Source: Cryobacterium suzukii (lineage in GTDB: Bacteria > Actinomycetota > Actinomycetes > Actinomycetales > Microbacteriaceae). Taken from it: DNA of 64,000 nt. The notes beneath the pieces are model-generated. The model saw only the letters and a list, made by a program, of their open reading frames with translations. It searched no databases and was not told where the DNA came from. The stretch is taken from NCBI RefSeq assembly GCF_004403185.1, contig NZ_SOHJ01000008.1, forward strand, positions 62,001-126,000, in the 5' to 3' direction. Below, one piece after another: positions 28,153-35,381 of this stretch (position 1 is its first letter; the number at the start of each line of letters is the position of its first letter). A program made the position numbers and the translations under genes.

Positions 28153-28200
28153 AGTTGCGCCAGTACGCGGGAGTTCCGCCTCCCGCGTACTGGCGCAACT
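28153..28200. terminator. 21-bp perfect stem-loop between convergent parA-like and merR genes
   Basis: Left arm 28153-28173 (begins AGTTGCGCCAGTACGCGG) and right arm 28180-28200 are perfectly complementary around the loop TTCCGC. It lies between two converging genes and so probably acts as a bidirectional terminator. The stem is unusually long and perfect, and a further partial copy of GGCGCAACTACCGCGC runs on after it, so a REP-like element is the alternative. Confidence 0.65.
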
Positions 28201-28250
28201 ACCGCGCACCGCTAATTGGCGGCTCCGCGGCGGGGCGGGGATGGAGGGGG

Positions 28251-28802
28251 CTAGGAGATTTTGCGGGTGGTCCGGCGGACGGCTAGCTCGTCGGTGGGAT
28301 CAACCGGCTGCATGTCGAGTTCGACCAGACTGGTCTCGACCTCGCGGAGCACCTTGCCGACGGCAATGCCGAAGACGCCCTGGCCACGGCTGACCAGGTC
28401 GATGACCTCGTCGTTGGAGGTGCACAGGTAGACGCTGGCGCCGTCGCTCATGAGCGTGGTCTGCGCGAGGTCGCTGATGCCCGATTCGCGCAGCTGGTTG
28501 ACGGCGGTGCGAATCTGTTGCAGGGAGATGCCGGTGTCGAGCAGACGCTTGACGAGCTTGAGCACGAGAATGTCGCGAAAGCCGTAGAGGCGCTGGGAGC
28601 CGGAACCGGCCGCGCCGCGCACTGTGGGTTCAACCAGGCCAGTGCGGGCCCAGTAGTCGAGCTGACGGTAGCTGATGCCGGCCGCGCGCGCGGCAACAGC
28701 ACCGCGGTAGCCGGAGTTCTCATCAAGCTCGGGCATGCCATCGGTGAACAGCAGTCCTAACGAGTAGCGCGAAGCGTCAGCATCAGGCTTGAGCTCACTC
28801 AT
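28251..28802 (-). CDS. MerR-family transcriptional regulator (Rv1830-like)
   Basis: The 183-residue protein has a MerR helix-turn-helix near residues 30-100 (GYRGAVAARAAGISYRQLDYWARTGLVEPTVR, then LYGFRDILVLKLVKRLLDTGISL) and a C-terminal part with SVYLCTSNDEVIDLV and QGVFGIAVGKVLREVE. This is the second MerR protein of the GarA-FtsR neighbourhood, similar to Rv1830. No metal-binding Cys cluster is seen, so it is not a metal sensor of the classical kind. The ATG at 28802 follows AGAGG. A 281-base gap separates it from ftsR upstream. Confidence 0.88.
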   Translation of the reverse strand: MSELKPDADASRYSLGLLFTDGMPELDENSGYRGAVAARAAGISYRQLDYWARTGLVEPTVRGAAGSGSQRLYGFRDILVLKLVKRLLDTGISLQQIRTAVNQLRESGISDLAQTTLMSDGASVYLCTSNDEVIDLVSRGQGVFGIAVGKVLREVETSLVELDMQPVDPTDELAVRRTTRKIS

Positions 28803-28983
28803 AGGGTTGCCTCTCGGGGGTTACATCGTGCGATGACTGAGCGCTGCAATCAAGCGAGCCTCGGCCACGGTGGTGCGGAATCAAACTGGTGCGGACGTGC
28901 GGTGGTGCTGGTCTGCAAAAACGTCGTGCTGTGACGACACTATCTACGGTACCGAGGTGCGGGGCTTGTGGGCCCGACATCCG

Positions 28984-29010
28984 CTTGACCGGTTTGGCGT
29001 GTCGGTCAAG
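28984..29010. promoter_or_regulatory. inverted repeat upstream of the MerR gene (candidate operator)
   Basis: CTTGACC (28984-28990) and GGTCAAG (29004-29010) form a perfect 7-bp inverted repeat with 13 bases between, in the 281-base spacer between ftsR and merR. Spaced inverted repeats of this kind suit a dimeric regulator, possibly one of the two flanking MerR proteins. Binding is inferred only. Confidence 0.35.
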
Positions 29011-29083
29011 TACTGTAAACGGCAGGCGGCGCGGTTGGAGCGCAGGACGCCGGTGCCGCTTTGTGCCTGCGCCAGTCTACGAC

Positions 29084-29818
29084 CTACTTGGCCAGTCGGC
29101 CCAGTGCTGACCGAATCAGGCTGCCTCGAATAACCTCGAGTTGCCCGGCAATTTCCACGGCCATTTCAGCCGCCTTGGCCCGGCTGGAGGCGTCTTTGCG
29201 GCGGGAGAGCGGTACGAGCGCGCTTTCGATAAGACCGAGTTCGCGTTCAGCAGCCCCGCGAAAGCCTCGAAGGTGCCGTGGCTCGATCCCGGTGCGTTGC
29301 AGTTCGACGAGGGCACGCAACACGTGCAGCACGCCGTCGCCGTAGTGTTCGGCGGGCAGGATAATCGACGCGGATACGGCGTCATGCAGGAGAGCGGCAG
29401 AGGCTCCGGCCTCGCGCAGCAGGTCGTCTCGGGTCAACCGTCGCAGCGTTCCCAACATTGACGGCCCGGGGGTGGTTCCGCCAGGCAGCACCGGCGACAG
29501 CCCGGCATCCAGATCAGCAAGATAGGAGCGGATGACTTTCAACGGCAGGTATTGATCGCGCTGCATCGACAGGATCAATCTCAGGCGATCGACGTCGCTG
29601 GCGCAGAACTTGCGATAACCGGATTCCGTGCGGGCCGGCGCGACGAGGCCCTGTTCCTCGAGGAAGCGCAGTTTCGACGGGGTCAGATCGGTGAATTCCG
29701 GGGTGAGTCGCGCTAGCACCTGACCGATACTCAGCAGCGGCGCTGATCCCGAAGCTTGCCCGTGAGCTGCCGACGAAGACACAGACACGGAACGAGCCTG
29801 GGCGGAGTTTGCCGCCAC
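29084..29818 (-). CDS. ftsR: MerR-family regulator FtsR (Rv1828-like)
   Basis: The 244-residue protein starts with about 27 Ser/Ala-rich residues, then a MerR helix-turn-helix: LLSIGQVLARLTPEF, TPSKLRFLEEQGLVAP and GYRKFCASDVDRLRLILSMQRDQYLPLKVI. The C-terminal helical domain ends in an alpha-helical tail. In Corynebacterium the homologue FtsR, encoded next to the FHA protein OdhI, activates ftsZ. The same arrangement is seen here, which supports the name. The GTG start overlaps the FHA stop by one base (TAGTG), so they are translationally coupled. Confidence 0.85.
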   Translation of the reverse strand: MAANSAQARSVSVSSSAAHGQASGSAPLLSIGQVLARLTPEFTDLTPSKLRFLEEQGLVAPARTESGYRKFCASDVDRLRLILSMQRDQYLPLKVIRSYLADLDAGLSPVLPGGTTPGPSMLGTLRRLTRDDLLREAGASAALLHDAVSASIILPAEHYGDGVLHVLRALVELQRTGIEPRHLRGFRGAAERELGLIESALVPLSRRKDASSRAKAAEMAVEIAGQLEVIRGSLIRSALGRLAK

Positions 29819-30432
29819 TACTCGCTCGTCGCGCGGGCGAGGTCGAGGCGCGAAGCGTAGAAGGTGAGGCGAAACTTGCCAACCTGCACCTCGGCACCGT
29901 CGGTCAGAGCAGCCGTCTCGATTCGTTCACCCGCGAAGTAGGTGCCGTTGAGCGAACCGAGGTCTTTCACCGTGAACGATGTGCCGGTACGCAGAAACTC
30001 AGCGTGCCGACGCGACACCGTGACGTCGTCAAGGAAAATGTCAGCGTTGGGATGGCGACCAACGCTCGTCAGATCAGCGTCGAGGAGAAAGCGGGCGCCG
30101 GCATTGGGCCCGCGGCGCACGACCATGAGTGCCGAACCCGAGGGCAAAGCCGCGATGGACTCCTGCTCTTCCACGGTCACATTGGAATCGATGAAGGCGA
30201 TCTGGGCGGCGAACTCCTGGCTGAAGTTCATGGTTGTGTCGGTGCTGAGCATGTCGTGCACCGTCGTCGATTCGCCGGGCGTCTCGTCACCGGTCGAGCC
30301 AAGATCGGAGGATGCTGGGGTGGACTGCGCCTTGCTGGGCATTGCTTCGCCTGTCGTCGGGTTTTCGGGCTGATCTGCGGGCACGGGCTCGTTCTGCTCC
30401 TTGGAATTATTCTTTCCGGATAGATCGACCAT
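29818..30432 (-). CDS. garA: FHA-domain signalling protein (GarA/OdhI-like)
   Basis: GarA/OdhI proteins bind and inhibit 2-oxoglutarate dehydrogenase unless phosphorylated by Ser/Thr kinases. The 204-residue protein has a long acidic/polar N-terminus, a TTV segment (Thr56-Thr57) like the kinase sites of GarA, and a C-terminal FHA domain with GRHPNAD (Arg126), SRRH (Ser140, His143) and LGSLNGTY (Asn162). The second ATG (30432) is chosen because TAGGAGG lies six bases upstream; that site overlaps the pgsA stop codon. The PASTA kinase at 12952 is a possible modifying enzyme, but this is inference. The N-terminus is longer than in GarA. Confidence 0.82.
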   Translation of the reverse strand: MVDLSGKNNSKEQNEPVPADQPENPTTGEAMPSKAQSTPASSDLGSTGDETPGESTTVHDMLSTDTTMNFSQEFAAQIAFIDSNVTVEEQESIAALPSGSALMVVRRGPNAGARFLLDADLTSVGRHPNADIFLDDVTVSRRHAEFLRTGTSFTVKDLGSLNGTYFAGERIETAALTDGAEVQVGKFRLTFYASRLDLARATSE

Positions 30433-30442
30433 CATGCACCTC

Positions 30443-31060
30443 CTATCGTTCCAGCGTATCGGAAGATACACCCGGGGCGACCCTCGGCAGTCGAATCACT
30501 CGCGTCGCTTCAATGGCGTAGACGATGCCAGCCCACCAGTACAGGAAAGCTCCCCACAGGGCAAACGCCCACCCCACCGGCTGCGACCACCATTCCAGTT
30601 GCGGAAAGGCCTGCCCGAGCATGATCATCGGCAGTGCGTAGAACAGGCAGAACGTAGCAACCTTGCCCAGGTGGTGCACCGGCAGCGGACCAAACCCAAA
30701 GTTGGCGAGGATGATCCCCAGGGCCAGCAGAAAGATGTCGCGCCCAACTATGATCAGCACAATCCACCAGGGAACCAGATCACGCCAAGCCAGTCCGATC
30801 AGAGCGGCAAAGATATAGAGCCGATCGGCGGCGGGATCCAGCAGCTGGCCGAGACGGGTGATCTGGTTCCAGCGCCGCGCGAGAAAGCCGTCGAGCCAGT
30901 CGGTGAAACTGGAGATGCTAAGCACGACCAAGGCCCAGGCATCCTCTCCCTGGGCGAGGAGTACGAGGAAAACCGGCACCAGCACCAGACGCAGACAGCT
31001 CAGCATGTTGGGCATGTTGAACACCCGGTCGCTCACCACCTCGTTCGCTGCCCCTGTCAC
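30443..31060 (-). CDS. pgsA: CDP-alcohol phosphatidyltransferase (PgsA-like)
   Basis: Membrane enzyme that transfers a phosphatidyl group from CDP-diacylglycerol to an alcohol, probably glycerol 3-phosphate. The 205-residue protein has several membrane spans and the complete family signature D54-x2-DG-x2-AR-x8-G-x3-D-x3-D79 (DWLDGFLARRWNQITRLGQL and following). It lies directly upstream of the GarA-like gene, as in Mycobacterium where pgsA2 lies near garA. Substrate (phosphatidylglycerol versus cardiolipin or inositol lipid) is not decided by sequence. Start GTG at 31060. Confidence 0.85.
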   Translation of the reverse strand: MTGAANEVVSDRVFNMPNMLSCLRLVLVPVFLVLLAQGEDAWALVVLSISSFTDWLDGFLARRWNQITRLGQLLDPAADRLYIFAALIGLAWRDLVPWWIVLIIVGRDIFLLALGIILANFGFGPLPVHHLGKVATFCLFYALPMIMLGQAFPQLEWWSQPVGWAFALWGAFLYWWAGIVYAIEATRVIRLPRVAPGVSSDTLER

Positions 31061-31088
31061 AGTGCGAGTCTATCGAGTGGGACCAGAT

Positions 31089-31604
31089 TCAGCCCAGCCG
31101 CCCGCGCAGTGCGGGCCAGCTGGCGGCAAAACCAGGATGGAGGGCAAGGAGATCAACGGCATCGGCCGATACCCAGCGCAGGGCGATGCTCTCCTGATCG
31201 CTGATGACGGGTTCGAACTCCTGCGTCGCCTCCACGACAACGGTGGTGTACGACCAGAATCCGAGGTCGAGTAGGGAGGTAAATTTTACCTGCACCAGGT
31301 TGGCTGGCACGCCGGCTTCCTCCCTGGCTTCGCGCAGGGCAGCGTCGATCGCGCTTTCGTTTTCGTGCCGAGCACCACCGGGCAACCCCCAGGTGTCGCC
31401 AAAATGGCTCCACAGCGCGCGGTGCTGCAGCAACACTCCCCGGCGGGGGTGGTGCACGAGGAGTCCGGCGGCCCCAAAACGGCCCCAAAATTTGCGGCCG
31501 TCGGGAGCGTGCACCCACGCATCGCCGCTGTCCCTACTGGGGCTGGCTGGGGGGATCGCAGCCCCGCACGCCCGGCTTGCATCGACACCCGAACTGTCAG
31601 TCAT
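31089..31604 (-). CDS. NUDIX hydrolase
   Basis: A hydrolase for nucleoside-diphosphate-linked compounds. The canonical Nudix box is complete: GGARHENESAIDAALREARE followed by EAGV, with the REx2EE metal-binding residues. The flanking WGLPGG and a C-terminal WVSADAVDLLALHPGF fit the ADP-ribose/(d)NTP type. The start is uncertain: the ATG at 31604 (171 residues) follows GGAG very closely, and a GTG at 31622 would add six residues. It lies between apt and pgsA on the same strand. The substrate is unknown. Confidence 0.82.
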   Translation of the reverse strand: MTDSSGVDASRACGAAIPPASPSRDSGDAWVHAPDGRKFWGRFGAAGLLVHHPRRGVLLQHRALWSHFGDTWGLPGGARHENESAIDAALREAREEAGVPANLVQVKFTSLLDLGFWSYTTVVVEATQEFEPVISDQESIALRWVSADAVDLLALHPGFAASWPALRGRLG

Positions 31605-31660
31605 GCTCCAAGCATGCCCCACACACGCCCCAGGTTCATGCGCAACATCGTCCGGTGCAC

Positions 31661-32215
31661 CTAGATCGACATGATCGCGTGCACCGGCGCAGTGCCGAGC
31701 CGTTCGCGGCCGTGCAGGTCGGTGAGCTCAAGCACGACGCCGACACCGGTGAGGGTATAGCCGGCGCGCTCGATGAGGCGGCTCGTGGCCGCAATGGTGC
31801 CGCCGGTGGCGAGCACATCGTCGAGGATGAGCACGCGGGTACCGGCCGGAAGCTGCCCGACTTCGAGTTCGAGCCGGGCCGAGCCGTACTCCAGGTCGTA
31901 TTCTTCAGTCAAGACGGTGCCGGGCAATTTGCCGCCTTTACGCACTGCCAGCACGGCCGCATTGGCCGCATAGCCGACGGCTGCGGCCAGGAGAAAGCCG
32001 CGTGCTTCGATGCCGGCCACGGCGTCGAACTGCCCGCGGTGCTGATCGGCGAGGTCATCGACGATCGCACGAAACGCTACGGCATCGGCAAAGACCGGGT
32101 TGAGGTCGCGAAACAAGATATTTGGCTGCGGAAAGTCAGGGTAGGAGGCCAGCAGAGCCTCGACGTGGGCGGCGGCCGATGACGCCGAAGCGTTGGGTGC
32201 AGAGATATGAGTCAC
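31661..32215 (-). CDS. apt: adenine phosphoribosyltransferase
   Basis: Apt salvages adenine to AMP using PRPP. The 184-residue protein has FPQPNILFRDLNPVFAD at the N-terminus, GIEARGFLLAAAVGY, RKGGKLPG, and the PRPP-binding motif VLILDDVLATGGT. An N-terminal Ala/Ser stretch of about 14 residues precedes the fold. The GTG at 32215 lies six bases after TAAGAT, so the mRNA may be leaderless; no ribosome site is seen. It is followed by the NUDIX gene and preceded by the MarR gene. Confidence 0.93.
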   Translation of the reverse strand: MTHISAPNASASSAAAHVEALLASYPDFPQPNILFRDLNPVFADAVAFRAIVDDLADQHRGQFDAVAGIEARGFLLAAAVGYAANAAVLAVRKGGKLPGTVLTEEYDLEYGSARLELEVGQLPAGTRVLILDDVLATGGTIAATSRLIERAGYTLTGVGVVLELTDLHGRERLGTAPVHAIMSI

Positions 32216-32221
32216 TGATTT

Positions 32222-32227
32222 ATCTTA
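32222..32227 (-). promoter_or_regulatory. -10 box TAAGAT for leaderless apt
   Basis: On the minus strand TAAGAT is followed by AAATCA and then the GTG start of apt. This is the TANNNT-N6-start geometry also seen at 9687, 12940, 32808 and 38533. It lies between the marR stop and apt, so apt can be transcribed separately from marR. Confidence 0.45.
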
Positions 32228-32258
32228 AGCGGCACTGGTATCACCAACAGAACGGTCG

Positions 32259-32801
32259 TCAGGACTCAACTGGCTGCTCGACGGTGGTCACTTCGGAATG
32301 TGGCATGACGGCGATGGCGCTCATGGCGTCGAGAAAGTGCACCACGGCCGTCTGCTGGTCGGCCGTAAGTTCGAGGGCGACCTTCATCAGCTGCTCGTGG
32401 GTATCCGACAGCGCCCGTCGAATCTGGATGTGCGATGTCTCTGTAACGTACAACCTTTGGGCACGACCGTCGTCCGGATCCACCTCACGGCGGATGTGAC
32501 CGGAGGCCGTGAGCCTGGAGAGGAGTTTCGCCGTGGCGGCCGACGAGATATTCAGGAATTCGCTGAGGTGTTTGGGGCTGGCAACCCGGTTATGGCGTTC
32601 GCAGGCGATGAGATGACGAAGGGCCATCAGGTCGGTTTCGTTGATGCGCATGTCGGCCTGGGCGCGATGACGCATCACCGCGTCAGCAACTCGAAACCGG
32701 CGTACGGCGCGCAAAACGTCCATCGCCGAAGAAACTCCAGCATTCTTGGGGTCGTACCAGTACGTCCCTGCTACCGGCGGGTTACTCTCATCGTGGGACA
32801 T
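32259..32801 (-). CDS. MarR-family regulator beside the carotenoid operon (CrtR-like)
   Basis: The 180-residue protein has a winged helix with NETDLMALRHLIA, SPKHLSEFLNISSAATAKLLSRLTASGHIRREVDPDDGRAQRLYVT, the classical MarR pattern with the DDGR wing. It is divergent from idi-crtE-crtB, as CrtR is in Corynebacterium, where a MarR protein represses the carotenoid genes and responds to geranylgeranyl diphosphate. A role as carotenoid repressor is inferred. The ATG at 32801 is preceded by TACCAT-N6, so the mRNA appears leaderless. Frames extending farther upstream run through the idi gene and are rejected. Confidence 0.85.
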   Translation of the reverse strand: MSHDESNPPVAGTYWYDPKNAGVSSAMDVLRAVRRFRVADAVMRHRAQADMRINETDLMALRHLIACERHNRVASPKHLSEFLNISSAATAKLLSRLTASGHIRREVDPDDGRAQRLYVTETSHIQIRRALSDTHEQLMKVALELTADQQTAVVHFLDAMSAIAVMPHSEVTTVEQPVES

Positions 32802-32807
32802 GTACCC

Positions 32808-32813
32808 ATGGTA
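32808..32813 (-). promoter_or_regulatory. -10 box TACCAT for the leaderless marR gene
   Basis: Minus-strand TACCAT-GGGTAC-ATG puts the transcription start on the marR start codon. The operator-like repeat at 32827-32839 would cover the -35 position of this promoter, so the protein can repress itself. Confidence 0.45.
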
Positions 32814-32826
32814 ACGTGGACAGTCG

Positions 32827-32839
32827 CTAACCTGGTTAG
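32827..32839. promoter_or_regulatory. 13-bp inverted repeat CTAACC-T-GGTTAG between marR and idi (candidate operator)
   Basis: A perfect 6-bp inverted repeat with a one-base centre lies in the 81-base gap between divergent marR and idi. A TATCAT at 32847-32852 may be the idi -10 box, which puts the repeat in that promoter's spacer and over the -35 region of marR. One bound dimer could block both. Sites are seen; repression is inferred from the family and from CrtR. Confidence 0.55.
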
Positions 32840-32882
32840 TTATTCCTATCATGATCAGGTTGAACCGAGAAGGAGAGCCTAC

Positions 32883-33422
32883 GTGCAGACTACAAACGCT
32901 CCTGATGAACACGTAATCCTTCTCGATGAGGAGGGTCGTCACATCGGCACCGCGCCAAAGTACAGCATGCACGGTGCGGACACCGTGCTCCACCTGGCGT
33001 TCTCCTGCTATGTCTTCAACCCGCTCGGCGCGGTGCTGGTCACCCGCCGCGCGCTGACTAAGACGGCGTGGCCGGGAGTGTGGACCAACTCGTTTTGTGG
33101 GCATCCGCTGCCCGCTGAACCGCTGACGCAGGCCGTCACCCGCCGGGCCAGCTTTGAGCTAGGGCTCGAGCTCGACACTCTTGACCTCGCACTCCCCCTG
33201 TTCCGCTACCGTGCCACCGACAGTGGCGGCATCGTCGAAAACGAAATCTGCCCGGTCTACCTCGCCACTACCCTGCAGGAGCCGACACCGAACCCCGACG
33301 AGGTCGCCGAATACGCCTGGACCCGCCCGGCGGACCTGTCCCGCGCGGTGACGGATGCCCCGTGGGCGTTCAGTCCCTGGATGGCGCTGCAGGTGCAGGA
33401 GCTGGAGGTTTTTCGTGCTTGA
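32883..33422 (+). CDS. idi: isopentenyl-diphosphate delta-isomerase, type I
   Basis: Idi interconverts isopentenyl and dimethylallyl diphosphate, supplying the carotenoid enzymes. The 179-residue Nudix-fold protein has WTNSFCGHPLPAE (Cys72, His74) and FRYRATDSGGIVENEICP with the metal/catalytic Glu119 and Glu121. It starts at the GTG at 32883, with AAGGAG seven bases upstream. It overlaps crtE by eight bases. It is the first gene of the plus-strand carotenoid operon, as in other C50-carotenoid actinobacteria. Confidence 0.93.
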   Translation: MQTTNAPDEHVILLDEEGRHIGTAPKYSMHGADTVLHLAFSCYVFNPLGAVLVTRRALTKTAWPGVWTNSFCGHPLPAEPLTQAVTRRASFELGLELDTLDLALPLFRYRATDSGGIVENEICPVYLATTLQEPTPNPDEVAEYAWTRPADLSRAVTDAPWAFSPWMALQVQELEVFRA

Positions 33423-34461
33423 CACGGTTGCGGAGGGCGTCGAGACCGAACTCACCCGTTTTTTTGCCGCGGCACGACTGCGTGCAAGTGACTACGGCGA
33501 ACACTATGTTGCCCTCTGGGATTCTCTGGAGCAGGCCAGCAGCGGCGGGAAACGGGTACGGCCCGCCCTCGTGCTAGCGGCCTATGCCGGTTTCGGCGGG
33601 CGCGATCAGGCCCTCGTGTCACCGGTCGCGGTGAGCTTCGAACTGTTACACACGGCGTTCTTGATTCACGACGATGTGATCGACCGCGACCTGGCCCGGC
33701 GCGGAGTTGCCAACATCGCCGGCCGATTCAACGACCGCGCTCTAGCGCACGGAGTCGCCACCGACCAGGCCGGTGTCTGGGGCGCTGCTGCGGCCATTCT
33801 CGCCGGCGACCTCGCACTGAGTGAAGCGCATCGCGCGCTCGCGAAACTGCCGGTCGACGGGCCCACCCGGCTGCGGCTGCTCGACTTGCTCGATCGCGCG
33901 GTCTTCGTCTCGGCCGCCGGGGAGTTGGCCGACGTCACCAACAGCTCGGCGGGGCATCCGCTCACCGTGGCCGAGGTCATCGCCACGCTGGAGAACAAGA
34001 CCGCCGTCTATTCCTTCGAAGCGCCATTACAGGCGGGGGCCGTGCTGGCCGGCGCGTCGGCCGAGGCGATTCGCCTGCTCGGGCACTACGGACGCCTCGT
34101 CGGGGTGGCGTTTCAGCTCACCGACGATCTGCTCGGCGTGTTTGGCGACCCCGTCAAGACCGGCAAGAGTGTCACCGCCGACCTGCGCGAGGGGAAACAG
34201 ACCGCGCTGATCGCCCACGCCGGCGGCACCCAGAGCTGGTCGCTGATTGCGCCATACCTCGGCAAGATCGATCTCAGTGACGAGGAGGCCGAACGGGCGC
34301 GGGAGCACCTGCGGGCGTGCGGTGCGAAAGCGGTCGCTGAGGGGCTTGCCTACGACCATTCCCGTCTGGCGGTCGAAACGCTCAACCCGGCGATCATTCC
34401 CAGAGACCTGCGGGTGAGCCTGATCGAGCTGGCCGAGACCGCCGTGAATCGGGCCCGTTAG
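33415..34461 (+). CDS. crtE: geranylgeranyl diphosphate synthase (carotenoid operon)
   Basis: Makes C20 geranylgeranyl diphosphate for phytoene. The 348-residue protein starts at the GTG at 33415, with GGAGG six bases upstream inside the idi end. It has GGKRVRP at 44-50, the first Asp-rich motif HDDVIDRD (86-92), ENKTA and the second motif TDDLLGVFGDPVKTGKS near 242. It is one of two prenyl synthases in the window; location next to crtB supports the carotenoid role. Its end shares a base with the crtB start (TAGTG). Confidence 0.92.
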   Translation: MLDTVAEGVETELTRFFAAARLRASDYGEHYVALWDSLEQASSGGKRVRPALVLAAYAGFGGRDQALVSPVAVSFELLHTAFLIHDDVIDRDLARRGVANIAGRFNDRALAHGVATDQAGVWGAAAAILAGDLALSEAHRALAKLPVDGPTRLRLLDLLDRAVFVSAAGELADVTNSSAGHPLTVAEVIATLENKTAVYSFEAPLQAGAVLAGASAEAIRLLGHYGRLVGVAFQLTDDLLGVFGDPVKTGKSVTADLREGKQTALIAHAGGTQSWSLIAPYLGKIDLSDEEAERAREHLRACGAKAVAEGLAYDHSRLAVETLNPAIIPRDLRVSLIELAETAVNRAR

Positions 34462-35381
34462 TGAGCCAGCGCATGACCCACCTGCCAACCGTGCCAGTTC
34501 GAATGCGCTCTGACACGAATCTAAACAAGTACGCGCAGACGGCGCAGGCCAGTTCGACGACGGTGATCGGACATTACTCCACATCGTTTGGACTCGCCGC
34601 TCGGCTGCTGACTGCCCAGGTGCGCACGCCCGTACGCACGATCTATGCCCTGGTCCGTATTGCCGACGAGATCGTCGACGGAGCTGCCGCGGAGGCAGGC
34701 GTCTCGGTTGCCGAACAGCGGCAGCTGCTCGACGAGCTCGAACTCGAGACCGAACGCGCGATCGTGCGCGGCTACAGCACCAATCTCGTGGTGCATGCTT
34801 TCGCCGCGACGGCCAGGCAGTGCGGCATCGACTCCAGCCTGATCTCACCCTTCTTCGCGTCGATGCGCCGCGATCTCGATCCGACCCCATTTAGCGCTGA
34901 AGGCGTCGCCGAGTACATTTACGGCTCTGCGGAAGTGATCGGGCTCATGTGCCTGCGCTGTTTCCTGCACTGGTCCCCGCGCGGCGCCACCGAACTGGGC
35001 GTGCTTGAAGATGGCGCACGCCATCTCGGTGCTGCCTTTCAGAAGATCAACTTTCTGCGCGACCTGTCGTGTGATCGCGAGATGCTCGGCCGCAACTATT
35101 TTCCGGGGATCGATCCGCTCAACCTCAGCGACGAGCAGAAGAACGTGATTCTGGACGACATCGACGACGATTTAGCCATTGCCAGCGCCGTTTTGCCGTT
35201 GTTGCCGCCCGGTTGCCGGCGGGCCGTGGCCGCGGCCCAGGGGCTGTTTACTCGGCTGTCCCGGCGGTTGCGGTCGACCCCGGCCGATCAGTTATTGCGC
35301 TCCCGCGTGCGGGTGCCAGATGGAGAAAAACTCATGATCGCACTCACCTCGAGCATCGGCCCCGGCGCGTGGAAGCGATGA
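34461..35381 (+). CDS. crtB: phytoene synthase
   Basis: Joins two geranylgeranyl diphosphates head to head to make phytoene. The 306-residue protein has the first Asp-rich motif RIADEIVD (66-73), YIYGSAEVIGLMCLR, and the second motif AFQKINFLRDLSCDREMLGR. The GTG start overlaps the crtE stop by one base and its stop overlaps crtI by four bases. A slightly later ATG (34473) is possible. Operon context makes the call firm. Confidence 0.94.
   Translation: MSQRMTHLPTVPVRMRSDTNLNKYAQTAQASSTTVIGHYSTSFGLAARLLTAQVRTPVRTIYALVRIADEIVDGAAAEAGVSVAEQRQLLDELELETERAIVRGYSTNLVVHAFAATARQCGIDSSLISPFFASMRRDLDPTPFSAEGVAEYIYGSAEVIGLMCLRCFLHWSPRGATELGVLEDGARHLGAAFQKINFLRDLSCDREMLGRNYFPGIDPLNLSDEQKNVILDDIDDDLAIASAVLPLLPPGCRRAVAAAQGLFTRLSRRLRSTPADQLLRSRVRVPDGEKLMIALTSSIGPGAWKR

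Noticed and set aside
32802..33104. Extended upstream start for the MarR gene
   Set aside because: The extra codons lie antisense to idi, and the MSHDES start at 32801 fits both the family and a leaderless promoter.
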